Shown: positions 46,958 to 57,398, counted from the first letter of the stretch. The stretch is DNA of 64,000 nt from Chloroflexota bacterium (GCA_016860845.1 BOKF01000024.1:1-64000), one strand, 5' to 3'. Notes: generated from the sequence alone by a model not told the origin. Program-made: numbers and translations.

Positions 46958-48109
46958 TTATAGAGGATTCAATGCAGTGTCGTAAATTTCTAAAAAAAGG
47001 CTCGTCGTGACGGGTAAGCTGTATTTTGCTTCGATAATCTGGCGGGCTTGCCGGCACAGTTCCTGATAACCGGAGGCGTTACCAAGAATTTCGATAACCT
47101 GTTCCGCCAGAGCTTCCGCAGAAGCCTGGGGCGGCAAACAGGCCACCTCCGGGGCGATCCCAACAGGTGTGCCCAGAACGGGCAGCCCACAGGCCATTGC
47201 TTCCAACAGGGCCATGCCTTGCGACTCATGCCGCGAAGTTTGCAGGTATAGGTGCGACTCCTGGTAAAGTTGAACGATGTCGGCATAAGCTACTTGCTGC
47301 CGCCAGACAAGGCTTTGCTCTAGATCAAGCCTGTGAGCCAATCCGGCCAGGTCAGCCTGCAAAGGGCCACTCCCGGCCAGATTCAACTTAAGTCGAGGAA
47401 GTCCCTTTTTGGCCAGGCTCAACACTTCAAAGAGCAAATGCTGGTTTTTCACGGGTACCAGGGAAGCTGCCTGCACCATCACCGGCTGATCAAGCTGGGG
47501 AGCGAGCATCCCTTGATGCGGCCGGTTCTGGAGGGCTAAGGCAGCAGGTTGGAAGAGATGGGCATCTACGCCCAAGGGGGCGAGACGGAGTTTAGCTTCT
47601 GGCACCGCATGAGCGCGACACAGGTCGAGCTGGTAATTCGAGCCAGCGGTTACCAGGGCGGCTTTTTTGAGAGCATAGCCCGTGGTCAAGCGCCGGGTTA
47701 GAAACCGCTGAGCGCCGTAATTAATATCCGGCAAATGGGTTAGCTCGCCGCCGCCCAGGCTCACCACGACCGGCCGCTTGAGCCGGACCCCAGCCAACGC
47801 CGCTGAGAAACCGGCTTCATCCGCCCAGAAGGCATGCAGCATGTCAAAGGGGGTTTGGCGGTGCTGGCGGATAACGGCCTGGGTGGTTTGCAGCCAAATC
47901 CGGGCCGACATCGGCCCGAACTTTTGTCCCCCGCCGACAGCATGGTGGACTAAGCCGCTGAAGCGATAAGTGCCTTCAGCCGGATAGCGCTGGCTGAACA
48001 CGTGGACTTCATGCGTTTGGGCCAGCACCCGGGCCAGGTTCAGCAGGGCGGGGATAGCCCAATCATTGGCATGGGCGCTAAAGCCGGGGGTAACGATGGC
48101 AATTCTCAT
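46958..48109 (-). CDS. Glycosyltransferase family 4
   Basis: A 383-aa GT-B glycosyltransferase. The N-terminal half has IVTPGFSAHANDWAIPALLNLA; the C-terminal donor domain shows VQAASLVPVKNQHLL, LAGSGPL and the E-x7-E motif ESQGMALLEAMACGLPV. It transfers a sugar from a nucleotide donor, probably to a lipid-linked glycan that the flippase encoded upstream exports. It is the last gene of a minus-strand set: flippase, ArnT/PMT-like, GT4. Confidence 0.9.
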   Translation of the reverse strand: MRIAIVTPGFSAHANDWAIPALLNLARVLAQTHEVHVFSQRYPAEGTYRFSGLVHHAVGGGQKFGPMSARIWLQTTQAVIRQHRQTPFDMLHAFWADEAGFSAALAGVRLKRPVVVSLGGGELTHLPDINYGAQRFLTRRLTTGYALKKAALVTAGSNYQLDLCRAHAVPEAKLRLAPLGVDAHLFQPAALALQNRPHQGMLAPQLDQPVMVQAASLVPVKNQHLLFEVLSLAKKGLPRLKLNLAGSGPLQADLAGLAHRLDLEQSLVWRQQVAYADIVQLYQESHLYLQTSRHESQGMALLEAMACGLPVLGTPVGIAPEVACLPPQASAEALAEQVIEILGNASGYQELCRQARQIIEAKYSLPVTTSLFLEIYDTALNPL

Positions 48110-48138
48110 CGCAGGGCACAGAGTAGCAAGTAACAGGC

Positions 48139-48180
48139 AGCAGGTTGCACGCCCGTAAGTTCTGCCACTTGCAACCTGCT
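48139..48180. repeat. Stem-loop between GT4 and ArnT/PMT-like genes
   Basis: AGCAGGTTGCA (48139-48149) pairs with TGCAACCTGCT (48170-48180), which overlaps the stop region of the upstream minus-strand gene. No clear T-run. Confidence 0.6.
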
Positions 48181-49783
48181 ACCTGACAACTTTAAACAGG
48201 GTGTACGGTGGAAACTCGCCAATTTTGATTAACTTCCTGTTTTCCTTGAGCCATTGATAATTGAGCTGAGGCGTTTTGTCCCGCCACTGGGTTTCGATTC
48301 CATGCAAGTCCAGCAGCAAATAAAGGGGGTCTGCAGACTCGGCCAAAGTTTTGAGTGAAGTTTGGTCCAGGAAAAAGAGTTCCAGCGCGTTAAGCCGGGT
48401 GTAGTGCTGCACCGTGAGAGTCAAGCCAAAGGTGATGAGGCTGGCCTCCGGGGGCAGCGTTTGCTCAACCTGGCGGGCAATCATTTTGCTTCGGTTTTGC
48501 ACGGTCAAAAAATCGTCGAGCATCGGGTAGGCCCAGGCCAGCATCCCGACTAAGAAGAGAGCAATAACTATTTTTAGGGTAACTTTTCGGAAAACTGGCG
48601 GGGGGGCAGGGGGGCAGAGGAGCGGGGGAGCATTTACATTCCTGTTCAGAAGATCACCGAGGCCAAAGCCGGTCAAAATCAGCAGAGGCAGGTAGAGAGT
48701 CAGGCCAAAGCGGAAATTTTGGTAGGGAATTCCAGCCAAAAAGAGATAAACGGGCGTGGCCCAGCCCAGTAGCAAAATGAGCGGTCCCCACTGCCTGGCC
48801 CGTCCCAACCGCCAGACAGCCCAGGCGGAGGCTAACCCCAATAGTGGAAAAATATAAGCGGGATGGCCCGCCGGTTGGGCGTAAAAAATCCAATTGGGGA
48901 GTTGATAGACAAAGTGGCCGTCAATGTTCTCAAATTCGCGGCGAAAAAAGTTGGCCGGACTCCACCCTAGCAGCCAGCTATGGGCCAATCCTTCCGGTTT
49001 GTTGAGGCTCAACCACAATTGGGGAGCCAGAATAATTGCTCCGCTGAGGACGGCCGCCAACGCGGGGACCCACAATGCTTTGGGCAGGGCCAAGCCCGTT
49101 TCCAAGTCCCGCTGAATGCTCCAATAATTGAAAATTACGTAAAGACCCAGGACCGGCGCAATCAAAATATACAGCCAGCGCGAGATAATCGCCAGGGCCA
49201 AGGCGGCCCCGGCGGCGAAAAATAATAAGGTCGGGCAAAACTTTCTGCTCGGTGGGAGATGCACCGCCCGAACAACCAGCCACGCCGCCAGAGTGGCCCA
49301 AAATAGCGCCGGCATATCGGCCATAATCACGACCGAAGAGAGAATAGGCTGCCCGGCAAAAGCCACGATCAGGCCAGCCCATAGCCCCCCAGAATCACTT
49401 CGTATAACCAAGCTGCTATTAATTTCGACAGGATCGAAAAAAAGATTTTCATATAACAGAAAAACCAGGGGGGATAATGCTGCCCCACTTAATAACGCCG
49501 CCAGTTGACCAGCCCAGGCGCTTTGGCCTACAAATAGGCTGAAAAAGGCAATCAGGAGGGGATATCCATTCGGCCAGAAGAAATCGGCGGGGGGAGGTTG
49601 GCCCTGGGGCAAGTTCTGGGTGATAGCCAGAGCCTGTTGAAAGTAGGCATAAGCATCTTGACCGTAGAGGCCATCGAACTGCCAGAGTAAGACGGCGCCC
49701 AGCCGGACCGCCAGAGCGATGAAGAATAAAATAAGCGCAATTTTCCAGCGTGAAAGGTAAAAGGCGGCGCTTGAACTTGGCAT
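48179..49783 (-). CDS. ArnT/PMT-like membrane glycosyltransferase
   Basis: A 534-aa protein with about ten hydrophobic segments and the first-loop pattern FDGLYGQDAYAY, where the acidic residue of the catalytic pair is expected. It belongs loosely to the PMT_2 group but is more distant than the pair at 37285-40691. A Pro-rich stretch near residue 395 (PPLLCPPAPPPV) may be repeat-derived. ATG 49783 has AAGAAAGAG upstream, 13 bp after the flippase stop. Confidence 0.75.
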   Translation of the reverse strand: MPSSSAAFYLSRWKIALILFFIALAVRLGAVLLWQFDGLYGQDAYAYFQQALAITQNLPQGQPPPADFFWPNGYPLLIAFFSLFVGQSAWAGQLAALLSGAALSPLVFLLYENLFFDPVEINSSLVIRSDSGGLWAGLIVAFAGQPILSSVVIMADMPALFWATLAAWLVVRAVHLPPSRKFCPTLLFFAAGAALALAIISRWLYILIAPVLGLYVIFNYWSIQRDLETGLALPKALWVPALAAVLSGAIILAPQLWLSLNKPEGLAHSWLLGWSPANFFRREFENIDGHFVYQLPNWIFYAQPAGHPAYIFPLLGLASAWAVWRLGRARQWGPLILLLGWATPVYLFLAGIPYQNFRFGLTLYLPLLILTGFGLGDLLNRNVNAPPLLCPPAPPPVFRKVTLKIVIALFLVGMLAWAYPMLDDFLTVQNRSKMIARQVEQTLPPEASLITFGLTLTVQHYTRLNALELFFLDQTSLKTLAESADPLYLLLDLHGIETQWRDKTPQLNYQWLKENRKLIKIGEFPPYTLFKVVR

Positions 49784-49796
49784 AACTCTTTCTTGA

Positions 49797-51185
49797 TCAG
49801 ACAGCACGCTGCTGATGCTGATGTTTAGCCGCTCTCATTTTATAGGGCAAGTAGAGGATGCTTTCGGCCACCAGGAGCGCCACGGCTACGCCGGCCGGTC
49901 CCCAGGTCGGAATGAGCCAGAAACACAGCCCCAGATTGACGATGATGCCCAGTGTCGTGAGCAGATTGACAAACTTTTCGTCGCCGCAGGCATACAGATA
50001 AATGATTAAAAGACTGTTTTGAGCGGAAGGAATGAGAGTCAGGGTGAGAATTTGCAGAGTCGAAGTGGCCGGTTCGTAAGCCGGGCCGTAGGTGAGGCGC
50101 AGAATTGGCTGCGCCAGCAGCAACGCCCCGACAGAGGCGAAAGCTCCGAAGGCCAGCAATCCCAGCCGTGACTGGGCCAAGGTTTTCTGGAGCGCCAGGC
50201 TTTGAGCGGCATTGCGTGCGCCGACCATTGCCGCCATCGCCGGCAGCATGGCTGAATAAAATGCTGCCGGTAGTTGCTTGCCGGTTTCGACAAAACGATT
50301 GGCAGCGGCATACCAGCCAAGCGCCTGGTCTCCCTGGAGATAGGCCAGAATCAATCCATTTGCCCTGAGTTGAAGCGCCGCCAGAATTCCGGCCAGGGCA
50401 AAGGGCCAGGCTTTAATGATGAGTTCCCCTATCATGGGTCCACTGATAGGCCGGCTTCTTGCAGAAGGGAACTCGTAGGAGCTTGTAGGAGCTTGGAAAA
50501 GACCTAAGTTCCCTTGAGTTCCTACGAGTTCCTTTAAATTACCCTCCACCATCTTTTCCAGCCTGGGCTGCTTTAATTTCCGATAGAAAACAAAAGCCAG
50601 AACACACTGTCCCACCTGGCTCAAACCGGCCCAGACAATGATCAGAAACAAAGGTTGTTGAAGTAATACCAGCCCTAGTGTCCCCGCCAGGAGGACAAAT
50701 TGCCCGCTCAGGGTGAGCCACAAGATGGGGGGCATCACCTGGTGCGCCCGGAAGATAGCGGTAAATGAACTGTAAACCAGACCGCTGGATAGAAAGATAA
50801 CACCCCAATGCATAGCGGTAACAACTGCCGGATTCTGATCAGGGGTCAATTGAGGAGCCAAAATAAGGAGAATGAGCAGTGCCGGCAGGCTTAACAGGCT
50901 TTTACCCACCAATGAGTTGATCAGGTAGCGCGGCGTTTGCTCCGGCTGGGCCGCAATATCACGGGTGATGACGGTGCTCAGACCAAATTCGCTGAAGAGC
51001 ATGAAGCTGGACAGCCAGGTCATTACAAAACTGTACTGCCCAAAGCCGGCATCGCCTAACCCGCGCCCCAACACAGCGGCCATCAAAAACCCCATGACCG
51101 CGCCAGCAATATTGACCAGCAGCAGAATCCCGGTGTTTTGTCCAATTCTGATAAAGATGTTGGGCCTGAGTGTGGGGATTGTCAT
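49797..51185 (-). CDS. Polysaccharide flippase (Wzx/MATE-like)
   Basis: A 462-aa protein of the oligosaccharide flippase family with 12 or more hydrophobic segments and the opening IGQNTGILLLVNIAGAVMGFLMAAVLGRGLGDAGFGQY. It should flip lipid-linked glycans across the inner membrane. Residues about 217-240 are encoded by an inverted repeat (50467-50532) that falls in a loop between segments 6 and 7. ATG 51185 is chosen; TTG 51215 is also in frame and neither has a good ribosome-binding site. Confidence 0.85.
   Translation of the reverse strand: MTIPTLRPNIFIRIGQNTGILLLVNIAGAVMGFLMAAVLGRGLGDAGFGQYSFVMTWLSSFMLFSEFGLSTVITRDIAAQPEQTPRYLINSLVGKSLLSLPALLILLILAPQLTPDQNPAVVTAMHWGVIFLSSGLVYSSFTAIFRAHQVMPPILWLTLSGQFVLLAGTLGLVLLQQPLFLIIVWAGLSQVGQCVLAFVFYRKLKQPRLEKMVEGNLKELVGTQGNLGLFQAPTSSYEFPSARSRPISGPMIGELIIKAWPFALAGILAALQLRANGLILAYLQGDQALGWYAAANRFVETGKQLPAAFYSAMLPAMAAMVGARNAAQSLALQKTLAQSRLGLLAFGAFASVGALLLAQPILRLTYGPAYEPATSTLQILTLTLIPSAQNSLLIIYLYACGDEKFVNLLTTLGIIVNLGLCFWLIPTWGPAGVAVALLVAESILYLPYKMRAAKHQHQQRAV
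50467..50532. repeat. In-frame inverted repeat in the flippase gene
   Basis: GGAACTCGTAGGA (50468-50480) pairs perfectly with TCCTACGAGTTCC (50520-50532), with AGGAGCTTG units between them. The frame is kept. Confidence 0.75.
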
Positions 51186-51711
51186 TGCGGCTGAAAGATA
51201 TAGCAAGACAGGCAAAATGCCAAATAACGGTAACTGTTGGAACTATACCTCATGTAATAGTTCTTCATCTTATCGAGCTAATCGCTTATCATCCAGTTGG
51301 GTGACTCAAAGATAGCTCTTGTGGACTTAAAGATAACCCTGCTGGGTGTGGGCAGAGCCAAAAAATAGTGATAGCTTCGTTAACATCGCCCAGCAGTTTT
51401 TATTTGTGTAATTTTACACAGGTTCGTTGCATAAATTTGCCCTAACAAAGCCTGTCGGGTATATTAAGGGGTAGAAGTAACAAACTACCACTCAATTTTC
51501 CGTAATCCTTTTTTCATCTGTTTCGATCTGCCATTGTTGCTGGCAATTTATCTTTTCCGATGCTGGAAATTAAGGGGTCTACGCTAGCAGTATTTGTTTT
51601 ATATGCGATGCTGTCGTAGAATAGCAGCCTCTCTTTAACGTCCTACAATTCAATACTCGCCCAAATTAATTTAATTGTCCCGAAGAGGTTATTTAATCAT
51701 AGGCTTCCTCA
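51186..51711. other. Divergent intergenic region upstream of the ACIII operon (526 bp)
   Basis: It contains an inverted pair CTGCTGGG (near 51340) and CCCAGCAG followed by TTTTTAT (near 51390-51402), which may insulate the two sides, then the ACIII promoter. From about 51470 to 51711 lies an A/T-rich leader of about 240 nt without a recognised riboswitch. No gene is seen. Confidence 0.55.
51405..51465 (+). promoter_or_regulatory. ACIII operon promoter with CRP/Rex-like palindrome
   Basis: TTGCCC (51437-51442), a 17-bp spacer and TATATT (51460-51465) form a promoter. The perfect palindrome TGTGTAA-TT-TTACACA (51405-51420) is centred about 60 bp upstream of the expected start. It fits TGTGT-N6-ACACA (CRP/FNR family) and 15 of 18 positions counting N's of a Rex site. 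Confidence 0.6.
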
Positions 51712-52368
51712 ATGGCTCAGATTTTTCATCCTAGTACCAATACCATTGCTAAAGTGAGTATTTTTGGCGGTGTTTTTATTTTGGCTGGTGTGGCGGCGTT
51801 GATTATGGTTTTTGTCCACTCCTCTTATACTACCGGTGTGGGGGTCTTTGTGGAACAGCCGGTGCCTTTTAGCCACGAGCACCATGTGAGCGGTTTAGGT
51901 ATTGACTGCCGCTATTGCCACACTTCGGTGGAGAAATCTTCCGCGGCCGGCATTCCACCCACCGAAACCTGTATGACCTGCCACTCCCAAATTTGGACCA
52001 ACGCCGAGGTCTTGGAACCGGTTCGGGCGAGCTTTCGGACGGATCGGCCGATTGAGTGGATCAGGGTGCATAATCTGCCCGATTTTGTCTACTTTAACCA
52101 CAGTATTCACGTCGCCAAGGGCGTTGGCTGTGAAACCTGTCATGGTCGGGTGGATCAGATGGCGTTTACTTACAAGGCAAATACCCTCTACATGGAGTGG
52201 TGCCTGGACTGCCACCGCCATCCTGAAAATTACATTCGCCCGGTGGAGGAAATCTACACCATGGGCTACCAGCCGCAGGAAGATCAGGTAACCCTGGGGC
52301 GGGAATTGGTTAAAGCTTACAACATCCAGGTACCGCAACTGACCAATTGTTCGGTCTGCCATCATTAG
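51712..52368 (+). CDS. actA: Alternative complex III subunit ActA, pentaheme cytochrome c
   Basis: A 218-aa membrane-anchored cytochrome. One N-terminal membrane segment (residues about 15-36) is followed by five CXXCH heme sites at about residues 66, 87, 140, 164 and 213. ActA carries electrons from the quinol-oxidising part of ACIII to the monoheme subunit or to the oxidase. It is the first gene of the operon. The ATG at 51712 has no strong Shine-Dalgarno. Confidence 0.93.
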   Translation: MAQIFHPSTNTIAKVSIFGGVFILAGVAALIMVFVHSSYTTGVGVFVEQPVPFSHEHHVSGLGIDCRYCHTSVEKSSAAGIPPTETCMTCHSQIWTNAEVLEPVRASFRTDRPIEWIRVHNLPDFVYFNHSIHVAKGVGCETCHGRVDQMAFTYKANTLYMEWCLDCHRHPENYIRPVEEIYTMGYQPQEDQVTLGRELVKAYNIQVPQLTNCSVCHH

Positions 52369-52384
52369 AACGTAATCAAGGGAT

Positions 52385-55357
52385 ATGGAAAAAGAAACTC
52401 TGGACTTATCTGCAATCCGCGCTCGTTTGGCCCAGGCCAAAGGCCGGCGCTACTGGCGCAGCCTTGAAGAAGTTGCCGAAACACCTGCTTTTAAAGAATT
52501 TTTGCACCGGGAGTTTCCCCAGGGTGCTACGGAGTGGACCGACCCGCTCAGCCGCCGCAACTTTTTCAAGCTGATGGGCGCCTCATTGGCCCTGGCCGGA
52601 CTGACCAGTTGTTCCGGCCAGCCGGCCGAGAAAATTCTGCCCTACGTCCGCCAGCCCGAAGAACTTGTCCCCGGCCAGCCGCTGTTTTATGCCACGGCTA
52701 TGCCCTTTAATGGCTATGGTATTGGCGCGCTGGTGGAGAATCACGAGGGACGGCCCACCAAAATTGAAGGCAACCCCGACCATCCGGCCAGCCTCGGTTC
52801 GTCTGACGTCTGGCTCCAGGCGTCTATTTTGGATTTGTACGATCCGGACCGCTCCCAGGTCGTAACCCGCTTTGGCACCCGCATCAGTACCTGGGATGCT
52901 TTTTTACAGGATTTGCAGGCCGAACTGGACGATCAGCGGAATAACGGCGGAGCGGGACTGCGGATTTTAACCGGTCTGGTCACCTCGCCGACGCTGGCCA
53001 GCCAACTGGAAGCTATTCTGGCCGAATTTCCGCAAGCTCGCTGGTATCAATACGAAGCGGCCGGACAGGATAATGGCCGCACCGGAACACGTCTGGCTTT
53101 TGGCGAAGATGTGGAAACCGTTTACAACCTGGCCAATGCCGAGGTTATTCTTTCGCTTGACGCCAACTTTTTGTTTGAAGGGCCAGGACATCTTCGCTAT
53201 GCGCGTGATTTCAGCGATGGGCGGCGGGTTTGGACCGGCCAAACGACCCAGAATCGTTTGTATGTCGTCGAAAGCACGCCCACGATTACCGGGGCTAAGG
53301 CCGACCATCGCCTGCCCCTGCGGCCAAGCCAGGTGGAGTTATTTGCTCGCGCTGTGGCCGAGGCTGTCGGCGTGGAGGCCGGCGGGACAGAAATGGCCGA
53401 GCATGCCGGCTGGATTGACGCCGTAGTGAGTGATCTGCAAGCCAATCGAGGCTCAAGCCTGGTCATCGCCGGCAGTGAGCAGCCTCCGGTTGTCCATGCG
53501 CTGGCTCACGCGATCAATGAAGCCCTGGGCAATGTTGGGCAGACGGTCACTTATACCGATCCGGTGGCTGCGAATCCAGCCGCTGACATGGCTTCGCTCA
53601 GAGAACTAGCCGACGAGATGCAGGCCGGGCAGGTGCAGTTGTTGCTTATTCTCGACAAGAATCCGGTTTATGACGCCCCCGCTGATCTGCAATTTGCCGA
53701 GCGTATGTTTAATGTTAAAACACGGATTCACCTGGGTTTGTACGAAGACGAAACGTCGGAGCTGTGCCAGTGGCACATACCAGGGTTGCATTTTCTGGAG
53801 ATGTGGGGCGACCTGCGGGCCTACGACGGCACCGTTAGCCTTATCCAGCCGCTCATTGCGCCGCTGTACGACGGTAAATCGCCTTACGAGCTGCTGGCGG
53901 CAGTTTTGGGCCAAACCGGGGTGTCGAATTTGGACTTGGTGCGCGGCTATTGGCAAGAGCAAAACCCGGGCGGTGATTTTGAAGCGGTGTGGCGGACGGC
54001 GCTGCACAACGGCTTCATGGAGGATACCGCCCTGCCCACCCGATCGGTCTCCCTGCAAGCCGATTTTGGCGCTGCGCCGGAAGCGGGAGACGGGCAAAGC
54101 CTGGAAATCGTTTTTCGGCCCGATCCGTCGCTGTGGGATGGTCGCTTTGCCAACAACGGCTGGCTGCAAGAACTGCCCCGGCCCATCACCAAGCTGACCT
54201 GGGATAATGCGGCCATGATTAGTCCCACCACTGCCGAGCGGCTGGGGCTGGCCGATGAGGAAGTCGTCGAGTTGCGCTACCGCGAGCGGAGTGTGCGGGC
54301 GCCGATCTTGATTGTGCCCGGACATGCCGACGATACTGTTACCGTCCACCTGGGCTACGGACGCGTCCGGGCGGGGCAGGTGGGGAACGGCGCCGGCTTC
54401 AATGCCTCTGCGCTCCGCACTTCCGAGGCCCCCTCGTTTGGCACGGGCCTGGAAATCGTCAAAACCGGTGAGAGTTATCCCCTGGTCAGAACGCAGGGAC
54501 ATTTCGCGATGGAGGGCCGCGAACTGGTGCGGTCGGCCTCGCTGCAAGAGTACCAGGCCCAGCCTGATTTTGCCCAGGCGCATGAAGGTGAAGAGGTCGA
54601 GCATATCTCCTTGTACCCCGAGTACGAGTATAACGGCAATGCCTGGGGCATGACCATTGATCTGACCACCTGTATCGGCTGCAATGCCTGTACCATCGCC
54701 TGCCAGGCTGAGAACAACATCCCGGTGGTGGGCAAGGAGGAGGTGGCACGGAGCCGGGAGATGCATTGGATCAGGGTGGATACTTATTTTGAAGGACAGC
54801 TCGACAACCCAGCGACCCACTTCCAGCCCGTGCCCTGTATGCATTGTGAGAAAGCGCCGTGCGAGACGGTCTGTCCAGTGGCCGCGACGGTCCACAACGC
54901 CGAGGGTTTGAACGACATGGTCTACAACCGCTGTGTGGGCACACGCTACTGCTCCAACAACTGCCCTTACAAGGTGCGCCGGTTTAATTTCTTCCAGTAC
55001 AGCAACCAAGATGTGCCGGTATTGAAGTTGTTGATGAACCCGGATGTGACGGTGCGCCAGCGGGGGGTGATGGAAAAATGCACGTACTGTGTGCAGCGCA
55101 TCAACGCGGCGCGTATCGAGGCCAAAAAGGAAAACCGGGCCATTGGCGATGGTGAAATATTGACCGCCTGCCAGCAGGCATGCCCCACCCAGGCGATTAT
55201 TTTTGGCAATATCAATGATCCGGAGAGTCAGGTGGCTCAGTCGAAAGCGACCCCATTGAATTATGGGCTGCTCACCGAGTTGAACACCAAACCTCGGACC
55301 ACCTACCTGGCCGAAGTTAAGAATCCCAATATTGAACTGGGAGGTGAAACAAGCTGA
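52385..55357 (+). CDS. actB: Alternative complex III subunit ActB (molybdopterin-like domain + FeS domain)
   Basis: A 990-aa exported iron-sulfur protein. A Tat motif [18 protein letters not shown] (RR57-58) precedes Cys76 in a lipobox-like TSCSG. Residues about 80-740 resemble the molybdopterin oxidoreductase fold, which in ACIII has lost its cofactor. Residues about 755-960 hold four Cys quartets ([41 protein letters not shown]...CQQAC); one position differs from the [4Fe-4S] pattern, in line with the known one [3Fe-4S] and three [4Fe-4S] clusters. It takes electrons from quinol and passes them to ActA. Confidence 0.93.
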   Translation: MEKETLDLSAIRARLAQAKGRRYWRSLEEVAETPAFKEFLHREFPQGATEWTDPLSRRNFFKLMGASLALAGLTSCSGQPAEKILPYVRQPEELVPGQPLFYATAMPFNGYGIGALVENHEGRPTKIEGNPDHPASLGSSDVWLQASILDLYDPDRSQVVTRFGTRISTWDAFLQDLQAELDDQRNNGGAGLRILTGLVTSPTLASQLEAILAEFPQARWYQYEAAGQDNGRTGTRLAFGEDVETVYNLANAEVILSLDANFLFEGPGHLRYARDFSDGRRVWTGQTTQNRLYVVESTPTITGAKADHRLPLRPSQVELFARAVAEAVGVEAGGTEMAEHAGWIDAVVSDLQANRGSSLVIAGSEQPPVVHALAHAINEALGNVGQTVTYTDPVAANPAADMASLRELADEMQAGQVQLLLILDKNPVYDAPADLQFAERMFNVKTRIHLGLYEDETSELCQWHIPGLHFLEMWGDLRAYDGTVSLIQPLIAPLYDGKSPYELLAAVLGQTGVSNLDLVRGYWQEQNPGGDFEAVWRTALHNGFMEDTALPTRSVSLQADFGAAPEAGDGQSLEIVFRPDPSLWDGRFANNGWLQELPRPITKLTWDNAAMISPTTAERLGLADEEVVELRYRERSVRAPILIVPGHADDTVTVHLGYGRVRAGQVGNGAGFNASALRTSEAPSFGTGLEIVKTGESYPLVRTQGHFAMEGRELVRSASLQEYQAQPDFAQAHEGEEVEHISLYPEYEYNGNAWGMTIDLTTCIGCNACTIACQAENNIPVVGKEEVARSREMHWIRVDTYFEGQLDNPATHFQPVPCMHCEKAPCETVCPVAATVHNAEGLNDMVYNRCVGTRYCSNNCPYKVRRFNFFQYSNQDVPVLKLLMNPDVTVRQRGVMEKCTYCVQRINAARIEAKKENRAIGDGEILTACQQACPTQAIIFGNINDPESQVAQSKATPLNYGLLTELNTKPRTTYLAEVKNPNIELGGETS

Positions 55358-56736
55358 TGCAATCATTGGAGCCGCTCAAGAAACCAGCAGAGGTGCAGTT
55401 GCCGGCGCCGGTCATCGGGCCGGGTTATACTTATGGTTCTGTCACCGACAAGATCAGCGCCATTGTGCTCTCGGGCCGGACGCCCCTGGCTTGGTTGATC
55501 GCCTTTGTCATCGCTTCAGCCGGGGCAGCGATGTTGTTTGGGACAATTGCTTATTTACTATACCAGGGTGTTGGGATTTGGGGCATCAATATTCCTGTTG
55601 GCTGGGGCTTCGACATCGTCAACTTCGTCTGGTGGATTGGGATTGGCCATGCCGGAACGCTCATTTCGGCCATTCTGCTGCTCTTCCGGCAACAGTGGCG
55701 GACCTCGATCAATCGTTTTGCCGAGGCGATGACCCTTTTTGCGGTTGCCTGCGCCGGTCTTTACCCACTGCTGCATATGGGCCGGCCCTGGTTCTTCTAT
55801 TGGACCATGCCCTATCCCAATACGTTTGGCCTGTGGCCCAATTTCCGCAGCCCTCTGGTGTGGGACGTATTTGCAATTAGCACTTACGCCACCGTGTCGT
55901 TCCTGTTCTGGTACACTGGGCTCATCCCCGACCTGGCGACACTGCGCGACCGCTCAAAAAATCGCTTACTCCGCATCCTGTATGGAATTTTCGCTTTGGG
56001 TTGGCGCAACTCTGCCGCCCATTGGAATCGTTATCACGCGGCTTATCTGCTGCTGGCAGCGCTGTCCACCCCGTTGGTCGTGTCTGTCCACAGCGTAGTC
56101 AGCCTTGATTTTTCGGCGGGCGTGATCCCCGGCTGGCACGCGACCATGTTCCCGCCTTATTTCGTGGCCGGGGCTATCTTCTCCGGCTTTGCGATGGTTT
56201 TGACCCTGGCTATCCCCTTGCGCCGCATCTATGGCCTGGAAGATTTTATCACCATGCGCCATATCAATAATGTGGCCAAGATTATGCTGGTCACCGGCCT
56301 GATCGTCTTTTATGGTTATATGATGGAACTATTCATGGGCTGGTATAGCGGGAGCCAGTATGAAGAATATCTTATCTTAAATCGGATGACCGGCCCCTAT
56401 GCCCCGCTCTACTGGGCGCTGATCCTCTGCAATGGGCTGGTTCCCCAATTGTTGTGGTCCCGTGGCGTTAGGAACAACCTTTTGGTATTGTTTATCATCT
56501 CGCTGATTGTGAATGTGGGCATGTGGTTAGAGCGCTTTGTCATCATTGTGACCAGCCTGCACCGCGATTTTCTGCCCTCTTCCTGGGGTATGTATTACCC
56601 AACAGTTTTTGATTGGACGATGTTCATCGGCACGATCGGTTTCTTCCTGACCCTGCTGTTGTTGTTTATCCGGGTGCTGCCGGTCATTTCAATCTTTGAG
56701 ATGCGAGAATTGGTGCCGGAGAGTGAGAGCAGATGA
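55357..56736 (+). CDS. actC: Alternative complex III subunit ActC (NrfD-like quinol-binding membrane subunit)
   Basis: A 459-aa NrfD-family protein with about ten membrane segments. The hydrophobic core includes WWIGIGHAGTLISAILLLFRQQWRTSINRFAEAM, a conserved stretch of ActC/HybB-like proteins near the quinol and proton-path region, and HMGRPWFFYW. It overlaps the actB stop by one base and has GGGAGG upstream. Confidence 0.93.
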   Translation: MQSLEPLKKPAEVQLPAPVIGPGYTYGSVTDKISAIVLSGRTPLAWLIAFVIASAGAAMLFGTIAYLLYQGVGIWGINIPVGWGFDIVNFVWWIGIGHAGTLISAILLLFRQQWRTSINRFAEAMTLFAVACAGLYPLLHMGRPWFFYWTMPYPNTFGLWPNFRSPLVWDVFAISTYATVSFLFWYTGLIPDLATLRDRSKNRLLRILYGIFALGWRNSAAHWNRYHAAYLLLAALSTPLVVSVHSVVSLDFSAGVIPGWHATMFPPYFVAGAIFSGFAMVLTLAIPLRRIYGLEDFITMRHINNVAKIMLVTGLIVFYGYMMELFMGWYSGSQYEEYLILNRMTGPYAPLYWALILCNGLVPQLLWSRGVRNNLLVLFIISLIVNVGMWLERFVIIVTSLHRDFLPSSWGMYYPTVFDWTMFIGTIGFFLTLLLLFIRVLPVISIFEMRELVPESESR

Positions 56737-57284
56737 AAAATCCAGCAACCTACGGCCTGTTAGCCGAATTTACCACCCCGGAAGCCCTAATCGAGGCGAC
56801 CCACCAGGCCCACGAGGCCGGCTACCGCAAGATGGACGCCTATACCCCCTATCCTATTGAGGAAGTAGGCCATGCCCTGGGTGCACGGGGCACGCGCCTG
56901 CCGTACATTGTTCTGGCCGGGGGGATAATGGGCGCTATCGGGGGCTATCTTTTGCAATATTACGCCTCGGTAATTGATTATCCGCTCAACGTAGGCGGGC
57001 GTCCCTACCATAGCTGGCCCTCTTTCATCCCGGCCACCTTTGAAACAACGGTGCTGCTGGCTGCTTTTGCCGCTGTGCTGGGGATGCTGGCCCTCAACGG
57101 GCTGCCCCAGCCCTACCATCCGGTCTTTGGCGTGCCCGGCTTTGAGGCAGCGACGCGAGACCGCTTCTTTTTACAAATCGAAGCCAGAGACCCGAAGTTT
57201 GACCTGGAAGAAACCAGGAATTTTCTTGAAAGTTTCCAGCCCGAAAAAGTGTCGGAGATAGAGCGCTATAAGTACCCGGGGTAG
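56733..57284 (+). CDS. actD: Alternative complex III subunit ActD (DUF3341)
   Basis: A 183-aa membrane protein with two hydrophobic segments (about residues 62-82 and 103-123). It starts with GLLAEFTTPEALIEATHQAHEAGYRKMDAYTPYPIEEV, the signature of DUF3341 subunits in ACIII. It overlaps actC by ATGA. Its stop codon abuts a purine-rich repeat. Confidence 0.92.
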   Translation: MKNPATYGLLAEFTTPEALIEATHQAHEAGYRKMDAYTPYPIEEVGHALGARGTRLPYIVLAGGIMGAIGGYLLQYYASVIDYPLNVGGRPYHSWPSFIPATFETTVLLAAFAAVLGMLALNGLPQPYHPVFGVPGFEAATRDRFFLQIEARDPKFDLEETRNFLESFQPEKVSEIERYKYPG

Positions 57285-57320
57285 AGGATAGAGGATGGAA
57301 GATAGAGGATAGAAGATAGC
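57284..57320. repeat. Purine repeat GATAGAGGATAGAAG-type
   Basis: GAGGATAGAGGATGGAAG and related units. Their complement, a pyrimidine run TCTTCTATCCTCTATCC, begins actE at 57981-58026, so the S23-type gene lies between inverted arms. Confidence 0.6.
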
Positions 57321-57335
57321 TAATTAGGGTTCTTA

Positions 57336-57398
57336 TGTCATTCCGAGTGGAGCGTAGCGGAACGAGGAATCCCTCGAATCTATACTAAAAAGTGACAC
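57336..57398. repeat. TGTCATTTCGA palindromic element, partial or rearranged copy
   Basis: Starts TGTCATTCCGAGTGGAGCG and contains the core AATCTATACTAAAAAGTGAC, the inverted form of the core at 34345-34370. The closing arm is missing. Confidence 0.65.

Noticed and set aside
52385..55357. ActB as an active molybdenum enzyme
   Set aside because: The gene order and the fused FeS domain identify ACIII ActB, whose molybdopterin-like domain is known to lack the cofactor.
53606..55366. Long minus-strand frame (586 codons) opposite actB
   Set aside because: It is the antisense shadow of a high-GC gene with clear FeS motifs on the plus strand. It has no recognisable domain and no ribosome-binding site.
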